In this document: positions 33,186-45,092 of the stretch, in pieces
Layout of the letters: each line of letters begins with the position of its first letter
Numbering within the stretch: the stretch's first letter is position 1
NCBI GenBank assembly: GCA_936450465.1
Contig: OW388296.1
Span: 34,930,586-34,994,585 of the forward strand
From: Gibbula magus
Taxonomy: Eukaryota > Mollusca > Gastropoda > Trochida > Trochidae
Reading direction: 5' to 3'
Length of the DNA: 64,000 bases
Translations under genes and position numbers: made by a program
The notes under the pieces: model-generated
What the model was told of the DNA's origin: nothing
Database searches by the model: none
Seen by the model: only the letters and a program-made list of their open reading frames with translations

Positions 33186-36100
33186 AACATCTGCCACACA
33201 GATCAGACATTACAAAGACATATTTTGTTGATGATTATTACACACTTGATACCTCTGGAAAGAATACATGGTTGACATAATTTTGTCGCCTTTCAAAAAG
33301 ATAAAATGTTAAAAGATGTGGTCGTTAAGTTGAATTAGTTAGATTTTAACTTATGAGTTATAGTTCCTCAAATGCTTTATGCTACATTATTACTCAGTAC
33401 ATGCTCAGGTAAGTTGTTAGGAAAAGGCGTTTGTATCAACCACATGGCTTGTTTTCCAATTCTGTAAATGAATGAAATATGTTTAAAACACAGTTATTTC
33501 AAAGAAAAGAAACTGTCATATTGTAGATAATTTTCTGTCAATTCAAGATAAAAACATGTCACTGCATATTGTTTCTACATATGGTTCTACAAGGTACAGG
33601 TCAAAACATATATTGATTTATATATAAAGAACAATAATGATGATTGCTCTTTCTACAAGTTCCATTGTTCTGCCGAGTTTTCATTATTTGTTCTGTGGGT
33701 ATGCCGAAGCTTAGATAAGTTGACTTACATTTGGTCTCTCTTGTGCTGTAATCTACTGAATGCCACTGTAAAGGTCCAAGTTGGACTGGGTAATGATGTT
33801 GGTATACTGGACAACAGAATCAATAGATGACATCATACCATTCCATTTCTTACTGGGGAATCATGTTACATCTTTGCTTTGAATCGAACATCTCTGTTAC
33901 TTTTGGTGACACAGAACTCTGCCTCTAACCTAACTGACAGACTGAAGGGGTGACCAGACGACTTAGACTTGAGTGTGATGGGACCATGACCCTCTTGTAC
34001 AAAGGTAAGGTAATCATAAATCTTTAAGGGGGATTTGTGCAGGTGAGGGACTCGGGCTTTAGTTTGCACTATGCAATGCTGTAAGTACACAATATCAGAC
34101 ACCAGACTAAAGGGTTTCAAATGACACCACTGACTTGCATTATGTGTGACTCCTGAGAACTTTGATGCATGTTTGAGAATCAAGACAATGTTTTGACAAA
34201 GCTAAGAGTTTTACCAAGATGTGTAAAGTGAAATCACTTTATTCAGATATTGAATAATGTGATGCCTGTTGAGCTAAAGAACCAATGATTCTACAGGCAA
34301 AGATGTTGTTGATATAAGAGTTGTAAGGAAACCCTTGCTTGACCCAATTATGGAACTCATTACGATGTGATATTCTGGTTTGCTTAGAGCTATTGTTGTC
34401 GTGGGCCACATTAGAGCCATGATATAATGAGAACATTGCCAGCAGTGAGAAGAGAGCGCTGACAATGACTGACATGATCTGCATAGCGTAGTTGCAGTCC
34501 AGTTCCCAGTGACTATCATACAGACTAAGTGAGGACTGCTGACTGTATCACCACCTGCTGTAGGGATTAGCAAGGATCTCTTCTCTTCCCTTCTCTCTCA
34601 ATGCATGCATCTGACATTACTGGCAAAGGATAGATAGTTCCTGGTGTCATCATTATTGGATTAAAAGTATTTGAGAAATTATTTTTTTGGTGTGTCTTTC
34701 CATGACCTGTTTAAAAGTATTTGAGGAGTTCCACTCTTGTGCTTGAATTCTTTTCAAATTTCAAAAAGGTTAATTAAGATTAAAAAACAATTAAAACCTC
34801 TTCCAATTTACTAAAATATCAAAGTATGTACAGTGGTACTACTTTAAGCAGGATTGGAGATGTACTTACATATCCACTATTGATATTTGGACATGAGTTA
34901 AACATATTACGAGCCCCCTTCTTTGTGATTGCCATTTATATAATACAGTTACATATATATCCAACTTGTTGTGCTACTTGTACAAGATGCTGGGATGTGT
35001 TATGTAGCTGCTCAACTCGTGTCAATGACTCGGTATATATAGCTGCCATGTATGACATACTCTGTCGTGCTGACAGTCTGCTGTCTCGAATGTTATGTTC
35101 AGTTGACCTTTGATAAATTTGGACTGACCAATGAGATGAGACAGGAAGTCAGCCAACAACCAATTACATGTGTTTCCTCAGCATTTCTGCTACCGTCTCA
35201 AAATTTCTTTAGTCTTTTTGTCTACATCATTGTTAAAAGTCTCTTGTTATTTCCTCAACTTCTTTTGTTAAGTCTTTTTGACAATAAAATGCACAACATG
35301 CAAATATCTGAACAAGAATATATATATAGTTACAATTTTTAATTAATACAAAATTCACTGAAAATATTGTAACTATACAACTTTTCAATCACTTGGATAC
35401 AAATGTGTAACTTCAATTGATTTGCTAAAGTTAAGGAATTATTTTCTTTGGTAAAATGTGGTTATCACAAAATATTTATTGGAAATTTTGACGTAGGAAA
35501 AACTACTGATTTAATTGGATGATTCTATTCTATGAGACACATTATTTTTAAGGAAATGATGTGATTTCATTTGATATATTTGTAGTTTTGACGTTGAAGA
35601 AATTATTGAATTTAATGATGGCATAATTCTTTTTTGTGAACCAATTTCGTTTTGATGCAATTTTGTAATGTTTGTTTGATATAGTGGATATTTTGTTGAC
35701 TTTAATTGAATGATCTCCTGTGGCGATGCTAAATTTATTTGTCCATGTTTCCAATTGAAATGTTTAATTGGAACATGGAGAGTAAGACAAGGATCACTGC
35801 TAGGTTCATTTTATTCTGCATGCTTCTCTTCTGACAACTTTTGAAACATCAATATGTGTCAGTTATCAAACTAAATATATTGGTTTAAGTAAAAAATATT
35901 AATGGATAAATAATTTAATTTTTTTATAGGGTCAACATAGTATATGTTAATTTCTGAGATTTTAAAATGATGTGATATTTTCACAGAAAGAAAATGTTAT
36001 TACAGTGTAGGACCACATTTTCTGTTTCCGAATAACTCCAGACAGTCAATGTATTATTTACTCTTTATTTTTGTGTGATGTTTCGTCTTGATTGAGGTAC

Positions 36101-37069
36101 GTGCCTGTGGCTAGATTTTTTCTTTGCTAACAAGTTTGTTTTTTGTAACAAAATGCCTGCTCAGAATGCTCTGATACAACAGTACAAAATACAAAGGAAA
36201 TGTTTTAAGTGTAAATGCAAACATTTACAACTAAAGTTATGATTTTCTGAGTGCAGAGGGAAAAAAATTACATGGAATTCAAAGATCTTGATTAAAACCT
36301 ATTATGAAGGGACCTATGTTGCCTAAAAGAAAGAATGCAGTTGTGTTCTATGCATTATATAAGGAATGTGTAATATAAGGAAAACCACAGAGGTTTTAAA
36401 ACATTTATAAATTGCTCCAAGAGCTATTAAACTGTTTTCTAGTGTGAGTGTAAGAAACAATTAGTAGATGTTGAAAGCAAGGCAGCAATCAAGCTGATGT
36501 CCATTGTGATAGACACATAAAGGGACGTAGAGGAGACGGTTGGAGGAGCCTGACGTCCATCTAACTCCATCCCTCTGTCCACAGCTAACACTGTCCATTC
36601 TACCACAAACTATAAAGTCTTTAATCTGGGCAGCAATTGACGGAATCCACAGTGAATAGGTGACAAGCCTGACATAGCCCTGCAGCATGTGGCATGGTCG
36701 GGTGAGGCAGCATGTAATTGAAGTGTCTCCTAGTCTGATATCACGATATTACACTGCTTGCGCTTTCAGAGACTGTCTGCAGAGTCCATCACGCCTGAGA
36801 ATACTAAACGGAACTCACAGACCAGTCGGCTATTTCTGCTCATGGAAATGTTTAACCTATGAATGATTGTGCCATAAACTGCAGACTGAGTCTATTCCTG
36901 GATTGTGGCTGTGAGGACGTGGCAGCAGTTCACTCTTTCTCTCCCCTTCCTCTGTCACTTAGGGGAGAGGGCTGGACTAAGTGGTGTTCCTTCTGCTTAT
37001 GAGGAGAATTAACAGACCAAATTGCCCCTTTGTTTTCTTCTCGCTCTTTCCCCTTTCACTTGTTTGGAC
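33186..37069. other. Long noncoding stretch
   Basis: No gene is supported over 3.9 kb. Short frames of 68-105 codons (for example minus strand 33866-34183, plus strand 34826-35113) show no domain. A TTTAAAAGTATTTGAG word is duplicated at 34660-34725. A loose AT-rich repetition built on TTTTGACGT and TTTAATTG runs through about 35410-35760. Confidence 0.4.
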
Positions 37070-38060
37070 TGAGAGGCATTCTTACTGCCCATGTACCTGT
37101 TCTCGGTCTAGTCTTACCTCCCTCATGTTCTTGGGAACAGTGGACTGACAGGCATTCTTACTGACCATGTACCTGTTCTTGGTTCTTGGTCTAGTCTTAC
37201 CTCTCTTATGTTCTTGAGGAGTGGTGGACTGACAGCCATTCTTACTGAAAATGTACCTGTTCGTGGTCTAGTCTTACCTCTCTCATGTTCTTGAGGAGTG
37301 GTGGACTGACAGACATTCTTACTGACCATGTACCTGTTCTTGGTCTAGTCTTACCTCTCTCATGTTCTTGAGGAGTGGTGGACTGACAGACATTCTTACT
37401 GACCATGTACCTGTTCTTGGTCTAGTCTTACATCTCTCATGTTCTTGAGGAGTGGTGGACTGACAGACATTCTTACTGACCATGTACCTGTTCTTGGTCT
37501 AGTCTTACCTCTCTCATGTTCTTGAGGAGTGGTGGACTGACAGAAATTCTTACTGACCATGTACCTGTTCTTGGTCTAGTCTTACCTCTCTCATGTTCTT
37601 GAGGAGTGGTGGACTGACAGACATTCTTACTGACCATGTACCTGTTCTTGGTCTAGTCTTACCTCTCTCATGTTCTTGAGGAGTGGTGGACTGACAGACA
37701 TTCTTACTGACCATGTACCTGTTCTTGGTCTAGTCTTACCTCTCTCATGTTCTTGAGGAGTGGTGGACTGACAGACATTCTTACTGACCATGTACCTGTT
37801 CTTGGTCTAGTCTTACCTCCCTCATGTTCTTGAGGAGTGGTGGACTGACAGACATTCTTACTGACCATGTACCTGTTCTTGGTCTAGTCTTACCTCTCTC
37901 ATGTTCTTGAGGAGTGGTGGACTGACAGACATTCTTACTGACCATGTACCTGTTCTTGGTCTAGTCTCACCTCCCTCATGTTTTTGGGGAGCGGTGTACT
38001 GACAGGCATTCATACTGCCCATGTCTGCTCTTTCTCTGGTCTCGCCTCTCTCATGTTCTT
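37070..38060. repeat. 77-bp minisatellite
   Basis: About 13 copies at 77-bp spacing (TGTTCTTGAG at 37286 and 37363), each with GACCATGTACCTGTTCTTGG and TCTAGTCTTACC. Copies 4 to 11 are almost identical and the end copies are diverged. 77 is not a multiple of three and no long frame results. Confidence 0.92.
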
Positions 38061-38698
38061 GACGAGGTAACTGTTGGCTGCCTGTTTATCCAGTCACGTT
38101 GACGTATCTCAGAAAGCTGCAGGTAATTCATGACATTTTAACATTGTCATTGATTTCTCTACTTGTATAACTCACCATGAAAACAGTTTATTATTCTGTT
38201 ATTATCTCCTGTTTGATGAGTAATCTGTGTTCAGATGGAAACTCTTGAACATTTCCTTGAGGTATAACTGACATTACATAATTACCTTCTCTTGTGAGCG
38301 TTCTAGCTACTCCTAGTTTATCCTATTTTACACTCAGACAGTTTTGCTCAGGGGTACGTGTTATGATTTGCAGTTATAAATGCGTTTAAAAGTTCAAAAT
38401 AAGCTGCTTTGAAGAAAAGTTTTTCCTCAAACTTTTTGTTTTGTAAGTTTACAAGTAAATCAAATTATGCTTCCAAAGGATTGTTAATAATAACGATCTA
38501 TGTTGTTATTAGGAAGTATAAGATTACTACATAAATCATATTATATGAAATGTATCTAACCAGATATCGCAATTGTGATACAGAAATGATGATTTATGTC
38601 TTGATTCTGTCAGCCTGAAACAGATAGAGAGCAAACCGGCACACAGACTCTGATGTGGATGAGTTAAATTGGTTTCATGTGACACTCTTTGCTCTTCG
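38061..38698. other. Unannotated noncoding stretch
   Basis: Nothing recognised. Confidence 0.4.
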
Positions 38699-38706
38699 GT
38701 TGGTCA

Positions 38707-39027
38707 TGGGGGCGGGATAGCGCAGTGGTTAGCGCGTTCGGCTTCGGATCAAGAGGTCTGGGGTTCGAATCCCACCAGGGGCACAGCAACTTTGTCTGCA
38801 GTAGAGAACTGTTCTACATGAGTAAGGTTTGTGTGCAATTACACACTTAATTTCAGCGTAGTACCACCCATGGTTCGCTAGTTCCAGCCGCTGCTCACAG
38901 ATTTCACCGCAAAACATAGCCACATGGCGTTGCGGCCTTTCTCCCTGCCATAATACTAGCAGCTGCGATATAAGTGAAATACTCTTGAAAGCGGCGTTAA
39001 ACCCCAACTCACTCACTCACTCACTCA
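38707..39027 (+). mobile_element. Type 1 SINE, full length, with 8-bp TSD
   Basis: Box A TAGCGCAGTGG is at 38718-38728 and box B GGTTCGAATCC at 38762-38772. The full body ends AAAGCGGCGTTAAACC then a CTCACTCACTCACTCA run. GTTGGTCA occurs just before the head (38699-38706) and just after the tail (39028-39035), a clean target-site duplication. This is one of the best-preserved copies and a good reference for the family. Confidence 0.95.
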
Positions 39028-39315
39028 GTTGGTCACTGATAGTTGAAGTTCAGCAACGATGGACATTCTCATCGGATTGGAGACATATTTTATAACTGGC
39101 AAATATAAATTCTAAAGAATTGATTCTTTGCCGCACACTGAAACATGAGTTATAAGATTTGTGGAATGTTCTTGGCGTATATTCAAAGTGTATACATATG
39201 TATACTCTGATCAGTACAGGACTCTTATTTAGATGTGAAACTTAACCAAAGAACAACTGTGTTTTAATTCTTCCAAGGGAGTTGAATATGAAACAATGAT
39301 GTATATTGATAATTA

Positions 39316-39439
39316 CTGCCCGACAAAGTTAAAAAAAATTAAAATGATAACTATCCAGATTCAGGGTCTCCTCATAAATATAGAGGCCCTGTAACAGGGA
39401 TAGTTATCATTTTTGGTTTTTCTTATGTTTGTCGGGCAG
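39316..39439. mobile_element. 124-bp palindromic MITE, TA target site
   Basis: The ends CTGCCCGACAAA and TTTGTCGGGCAG are perfect complements. Inner GATAACTATCC/GGATAGTTATC continue the inverted repeat to a loop of about 35 bases. TA lies at 39314-39315 and 39440-39441. Confidence 0.88.
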
Positions 39440-39441
39440 TA

Positions 39442-40339
39442 CACAAGCACGGCTATGTGGGAGCTTTAAATATGAATTTATAGAAATCTTGAGGACTCGG
39501 TGAGCTTCTGTAGTTGTACATGTGTATTTGATTTGTATTCTCAGTGACCTGTTTGTAAAACCTCCCTACTCAATCTTATGCTACTGACTTGTATGTACTG
39601 TAGTTCCGACATTGCAGTGCAAGAGCTGGGGTTCCATCATGAGTGCATGGCCAATAGGCAAACACAACATTTAAACTCTCTATCATTAAATCAGATATGC
39701 ACATATCAACTGGCACTTCATTGATTGCTTTTATAATTGTCGGATGAGATCGCTCTATTTAATAGACTGGGACTATCTTTTTATAACTTCTGAACTTACA
39801 TAAATCTATGATCTGTCATATTCATAAACTGACACTAGTTTTTTAATTCTCCCGAAATTACATAGTTTACTGGAATTACATTTTTAATTCTCCCGAAATT
39901 ACAGATCTATGAGATGTCAAATTTATAAACTGAAATGATATTTTTCTCCTGAGCTTGCACAGATCTATGAGATGTCCGACTGATAAATCTGAACTATGTT
40001 AGGGATTGCGTCTTCTTGAACTGTGATTGATGAGTGGCAGTAGACAAGCCGATTCCATCAAAGTTCCCCCGATCTGAGTGGAATCAGCCCTGTCCACATC
40101 ACTGTCTGTGCTAATTGGATTAACATTTACTAAGACGGGTGGTGGAGGAAGCGCTCCTGATTGCACTCCCAGATAGATGCAGGACGAGGAGTGTGCAGCT
40201 GGTCAGTTGCCTTGTTTATGTGTCCGCAGATAAATACGTAGGTAAACAGGAGGCAGGTGGTCGGTCATCAGACGTCCAGGGAGGTAGGACTGACCACTTG
40301 ATATTAGCTGACCACTCATCTTCCTCCCTCCTCACTGAT
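39442..40339. other. Noncoding; degenerate repeat at 39770-40000
   Basis: Three or four loose units built on AATTCTCCCGAAATTACA and GATCTATGAGATGTC lie at about 39770-40000. The plus-strand frame at 40139-40489 runs across the TCTG microsatellite and shows no domain. Confidence 0.45.
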
Positions 40340-40389
40340 GTCCATCTGTCTGTCTGTCTGTCTGTCCGTCCGTCTGTCTGTCTGTCCTC
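40340..40389. repeat. TCTG/TCCG microsatellite
   Basis: About 12 tetranucleotide units of TCTG, with three TCCG units inside. Confidence 0.9.
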
Positions 40390-40539
40390 CCTGTTTGGTA
40401 TTGACACAAATACAGACAGGTGTTTTACATGTGCATTGTCTGAGGAAGGGAGGGGTAAGTGCAGTTCTTATAATGTTGTCTTTGGATAAAACGTCGTGAG
40501 TTTTCCCTCCTGACAGGTGCTAGGCAAATGTGATACAAC

Positions 40540-40721
40540 CAACTCTAGATCAATCTATCACTAAATCTATCAATAGATCTATCACTAAATCTAGCTCTCA
40601 ATTTATCAACAAATCTATCAATAAGTCTTACTCTCAATCTATCACTTAATTTTTCACTAAATCTAACTCAAAATCTAATTCTAAATCTATCACTAAATCT
40701 AAAGCTAAATCTAAATCTAAA
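40540..40721. repeat. Degenerate AATCTATCACTA repeat
   Basis: Words such as AATCTATCACTAAATCTA recur every 10-14 bases. It ends exactly against the TTAA of the next element. Confidence 0.75.
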
Positions 40722-40725
40722 TTAA

Positions 40726-41212
40726 AGGTGCTATACAAAGTCGTTCTTACTGAAATAAACTGATCTGACAAAAAGGTAAGTGTTACAAATGGCTGAATAA
40801 AACTCCTGAAACAATAAAAAGAGTTCCAAAATGAACGTACATGGTTTGGTTAAGCCATGCAAGTCCATTTCACCTTGAATGGCCATTTTAAGGTGTTACA
40901 TTAAAATGGCTGCTCCAAGGTATTTTAAGTGATCTGACTGATGGAGCTCAACCTAAACCCCCAGAATAGAGTTTTAATATGGGACAATATTGGAATGGTC
41001 AACCATCTTGCTGTCTGAAACCTCAAATTCGCTTGGGACTTACAAATCTACCTCGTTGCACCATTTTCTTCCAATATGGATAACCGTTTGCTATGGATCA
41101 GGTTGTTTAATTAGATGCTTTACCCTCTAACATAACTATATATTGTATAAACTTTAATAATAAATGACAAATTTGAGAAAACATAATATGCGAAAAATGT
41201 ACTTCAGCACCT
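40726..41212. mobile_element. AGGTGCT-family TIR element, copy C, flanked by TTAA
   Basis: The left end AGGTGCT (40726) and right end AGCACCT (to 41212) are complementary. TTAA lies on each side (40722-40725, 41213-41216), the target duplication used by piggyBac-type transposases. Two decayed relatives lie at 25930-26163 and 31190-31518. There is no coding frame. The TIR is short (7 bp exact), so the superfamily is uncertain. Confidence 0.65.
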
Positions 41213-41216
41213 TTAA

Positions 41217-41709
41217 ACTTTAAATCTACTACAATGTATCTGTTTCCAAGTGTCAGATATATTAATTTGTTGAATCTCTGACATTTACATTCCACAAGGA
41301 ACAACTGAAATTATAGAATATTAGAAACCTTTCCTTATGCATTACCAGCAGCTTATAATTAACGTTTGACACGAGAACTTCAAACAGCTTGACAATAAAT
41401 GGCCTCATCTTCAGTGGTTTGATGTTTGTCGCAGACTCGTCTTCTTTCTCAACCTTTTATTTTCAACAACAGAAGACATCAAAGAAACACAAAGGTAGTG
41501 GAATGGTTAAAGTGAATTATGACTACTTTCAAGTGAGATCCAGTGTACTGCCAGTATTGCTTGTCTCTCAAACAGTTGAAGTATCAGCTGCTTCTGATAG
41601 CCTCAATGTCCACTTCAATAGATCATGGGGACTCGGTTATCAAACAAGGTGTATTTTCATATCATTGACTTTTAATACTGCTGTATATATGAAGTTCTAT
41701 GAGACATGA
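41217..41709. other. Unannotated noncoding stretch
   Basis: A 106-codon frame at 41389-41709 has no recognised domain. Confidence 0.35.
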
Positions 41710-41802
41710 GTTGAAAGACTTGTCGTGTCACCTTGGGCAAGAGATCATATGAATAAAGTGTATCTGTTCACCCAGCAGTATAAGTGGGTACCTGGAGAAA
41801 TT
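41710..41802 (+). mobile_element. Type 3 SINE fragment lacking its head
   Basis: AAGACTTGTCGTGTCACCTT, TTGGGCAAGAGATCATATG and GTGGGTACCTGGAG match the middle and 3' part of the minus-strand SINE at 27010-27319. The tRNA head is absent. Confidence 0.7.
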
Positions 41803-42024
41803 TGTGTTGGAGAAGAGCTTTGAGCGTTGTTACTGGTTAGACCAGGGTTTGAGATATTACAGTTTCTTATACATCTGTCATCAAGTATCATCTCAAATTC
41901 CTACTTCATGAACTGTCTTTTTATCTGTGTGTTCAATTTAACTGTTTACTATCAGACAGAGTTTCTGCAATTAAATGCTCTTCAACTGAATGTACAGTTT
42001 ACACCACCAGGTTCTGTCAATATA

Positions 42025-42434
42025 GGGGGAGGGATAGCGCAGTGGTTAGCTTGTTCGGCTTCGGGTCCCTTACATGCAGTAAGGTTTGGGGGCAATGCTA
42101 CACTGAATTTCAGCGTAGTACCACCCACTAGTTCTAGCCGATGCTCGCAGGTTTCACTGCAATGCATAGCCACATGGCGTTGCTTTCTCCCTGCTATAAT
42201 ACTAGCAGCCGCGATATAAGTGAAATACTCTTGAAAGCGGCGTTAAACACCAACTCACCTCACCTCTGTCATATTAAATAAATCAACAATCACCAGCACT
42301 GTTGGTACTAAAAGCTTATCCACTTTGAATATTGTCCTTTAAATTTAAAGGTACTTCAATTTTAATTCTAAAAGATGACTACTTTTTCCTTACTTTCTCA
42401 ACGACAATTCGTTTTTGTCCTTAAAAAAGATCTT
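42025..42434 (+). mobile_element. Type 1 SINE without box B plus co-duplicated flank
   Basis: Head GGGGGAGGGATAGCGCAGTG (box A) to CGTTCGGCTTCGGGTCC, then a jump of about 75 bp to TTACATGCAGTAAGG, so box B is lost. The body continues to CTCACCTCACCTC at 42266. From there to 42434 the sequence matches the flank of the SINE at 30542-30803. A copy without box B should not be able to drive its own polymerase III transcription. Confidence 0.88.
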
Positions 42435-42924
42435 TAAAATGCAATTTAAAACAGCTGGACTTTTTTGCCCTGTCAACGCAACATCAATTATGGACAAAAG
42501 ACTTTCTCCTGTTGACCTACTGAAAGAATAATCATTGTTTGTTTTTTTGGCTAATTTTAGCCGGTTTTCTTTCTGACCTACTGAAGATAATTATCAGACA
42601 GGAAATAGGACGTTCAAGCATCATATGAAGATCATAATGAGGAAAACGACATCCTAATGTTGTTTTGAGTGCTTGTGTGAGCACCAGAGTGCTTGTGTGA
42701 GCACCGAAGTGCTCATAGAAACTAGATGACTTGCAAAAAGTGAAAGACTAGCAATTAGTGACATTCTGAACGTATGGAATTGAGGTGTGTGTTGGATGAC
42801 AGCGGTCATCATTTTCAAAATGGATGTTGTTGTGCCTATGTCAAAAAGATTAATAAGGGAAAAGTGGCTATGATGATATGAATATAAGTTATATTAGAAA
42901 TGCTGGTGAAGGTTGTAGATTTAG
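42435..42924. other. Noncoding; 21-bp duplication
   Basis: GAGTGCTTGTGTGAGCACC occurs twice in tandem at 42668-42708 with a partial third copy, and is itself partly self-complementary. Confidence 0.5.
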
Positions 42925-43335
42925 AGAATAACCAACTCGGTACGAGTGATTACGGGAAATATCCATGAGTCTAAATAATGTTCAGCCACGAGCTTTAGCG
43001 AGTGGCTCTGAACATTATTTAGACGAGTGGATATTTCCCGTAATCACTCGTACCGAGTTGGTTATTCTATATATTACCCATTATGCAATTGAATTGACCA
43101 AATTACACTTGGTTATTACATTTTCATGTTGGGCGGCGACTGTGAAGGACCCGTCGCCACAGTAACATTGTGACGTCATAAGATAATTCGTCGCGTCAGA
43201 CCATTGTTTTATGACGTCATAGTAATTCTTTCTCCGGGTAACCGACCAATCAACGTTGAGAATCACTTGAAAGCACATGTGCAAATATCACAAAATTAAT
43301 CGCCTGTGTCTTCTCACCAGTATGGGTAATATATA
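42925..43335 (-). mobile_element. Snapback element copy 2, with complete hairpin
   Basis: The minus-strand copy of 15643-16017. The hairpin at 42925-43068 is complete, with arms of about 65 bp starting AGAATAACCAACTCGG, matching except for a 5-bp patch and a 2-bp gap, around a loop near GAGCTTTAGC. The body carries TGACGTCA at 43171-43178 and 43212-43219 and ends ATGGGTAATATATA at 43335. A frame at 43081-43284 on the minus strand has no recognisable domain. Confidence 0.82.
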
Positions 43336-43480
43336 CGTTTTATTGTCTTCCGCCGCAAACGCAAAGTAGGGAACATATATAGTAATTGTCTCCGTATGTT
43401 TGAGTCCATACCATTTCTTGTTTTCATTAGGTTAATAGGGATTTTTATTAATTTCATTCGTTTTCACTGTGTATCCTTGT

Positions 43481-43925
43481 TAGGGTTGTGTATTGCCTCA
43501 ATTTTTGTATTGTGATACGTATTGCTGAACTGTAATGTATTGCAATACGTACCACAGTATACTGCAAGATCCTCTGACAATGAGTTTTTCCTCTAGAAAT
43601 CATTTTAACTAGTGCAAATGATATTGCAACATGCTAAATGAACTCTACATTCAACTTTTATACTTCCTTTTGCAGTTTAAACATGACACATTTGATAAAA
43701 TGACTTTCAGATCTTTAAAAAGATTTGTAATACAGTCCAACACACATTCTAGCACTTCAAAATAATTTTCTTAATACAAGTTAAGGCAGTAAATGAGACT
43801 TTTACAAGATAAATGAATACACTTGACTTAATGTTTGTTGGTGCAATATATTGCGATATAAATAATCATATTGCACAACTCTGTATTGAATTATATTGGT
43901 ATTGTAATAATATTGCACAGCCTTA
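43481..43925. mobile_element. hAT-like remnant (TAGGGTTGTG..CACAGCCTTA)
   Basis: The left end TAGGGTTGTGTATTGC and the right end TATTGCACAGCCTTA are imperfect complements. The TATTGCAATACG and ATATTGCGATAT words repeat inside. This is the usual look of hAT MITEs with AATATTGCACAGCCCTA-like ends. Only TTGT is shared in the flanks, so the 8-bp duplication is not confirmed. Confidence 0.6.
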
Positions 43926-44768
43926 TTGTGTGTAAGTCTGTAAATTTTTCCAATGACAATGGTTGAATTAATTTATTACTCATTAATGCACCAGGCTGGT
44001 TAACGTTTCCTTTTGTGAGCGGATTATCTTACTAAATCTTTCTTAGCATGAACAATGTCTCCATTCCTTTGCAATAAATTGGCATTCTATATTGCAAAAC
44101 AAAAACAGAACAGGAAACACATAGGATATTACACTCAGGAAATATGTTTTGATGTAAATGAATAAGAAAATTAATATTATTACCAGATGTCTGTCGCAAA
44201 ACAGGTTTATTGTAGTTCTGAATATATTCTTTTTCTCCTTTCAATAAATGTAAGATAGTGTTGAACTCTCATGCCTCCAATATTGTGTGAATGTCATAAG
44301 GATGAAGTTGATTAAATCTTTTTCTTTTGCCCAGTCTCCTATGTTTTAATTACTTCTCATTCTTGATCTGATTAAATCCATCTCATCACAGCTGTTGAGC
44401 CAGATAGGAAATCCTAAAAAAACTAAGATGGTTAGCACGTTCGGCTTGTATGATGATTCATTAAAACCTAATGAGCGATCTTTGAATAAACTAAAGACTT
44501 TATATTGATCAACTGGGCCACTTCCCAGACTTGTGGAGGATAAATATGACGCTTAACAAAGGAATTATCTCATGAGTGGTGTATAACGTTACATACAGCC
44601 TCCAGCCCTAGACTTAATCCACAGTCACAAACACTATCACGTTGTTATCCTTTATATAATGTTTCTTCATCACGCCACTCATGTTGATAATTTACTATCA
44701 AGCTTAGACAAACCAATATTAATTCTCTTATATAAACAAAATCTGAACTCTCGTTACACCACTAATGT
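43926..44768. other. Noncoding; SINE scrap near 44430
   Basis: GGTTAGCACGTTCGGCTTG at about 44430 is a 20-base piece of a type 1 SINE head. Otherwise nothing is recognised. Confidence 0.4.
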
Positions 44769-44778
44769 CAATTATTTA

Positions 44779-45082
44779 GAGGGCGGGATAGCGCAGTGGT
44801 TAGTGTGGTTGGGTTCGGATCAAGAGGTCCGTGGTTGGAATCCCGCCAGGGGCTCGGCAACTTTGTCTCCAGTAGAGAACTGTTCTACACACAGTAAGGT
44901 TTGGGTGCAATGCTACACTGAATTTCAGCGCAGTACCACTGCTAGTTCGCTAGTTCCAGCCGATGTTCGCAGGTTTCACCGCAATGCATAACCACATGGC
45001 GTTGCAGGCTTTCTCCCTGCCATAATACTAGCAGCTGTGAAATAATATTGAAAGCGACGTTAAACCCCACCTCAGCCCACCT
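44779..45082 (+). mobile_element. Type 1 SINE with near-perfect 10-bp TSD
   Basis: Head GGGCGGGATAGCGCAGTGG at 44781. Box B has mutated to GGTTGGAATCC (44833-44843), a change at the invariant C. The 3' end is diverged (GCGACGTTAAACCCCACC). CAATTATTTA (44769-44778) and CAATTGTTTA (45083-45092) flank it, a duplication with one mismatch. Confidence 0.92.
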
Positions 45083-45092
45083 CAATTGTTTA

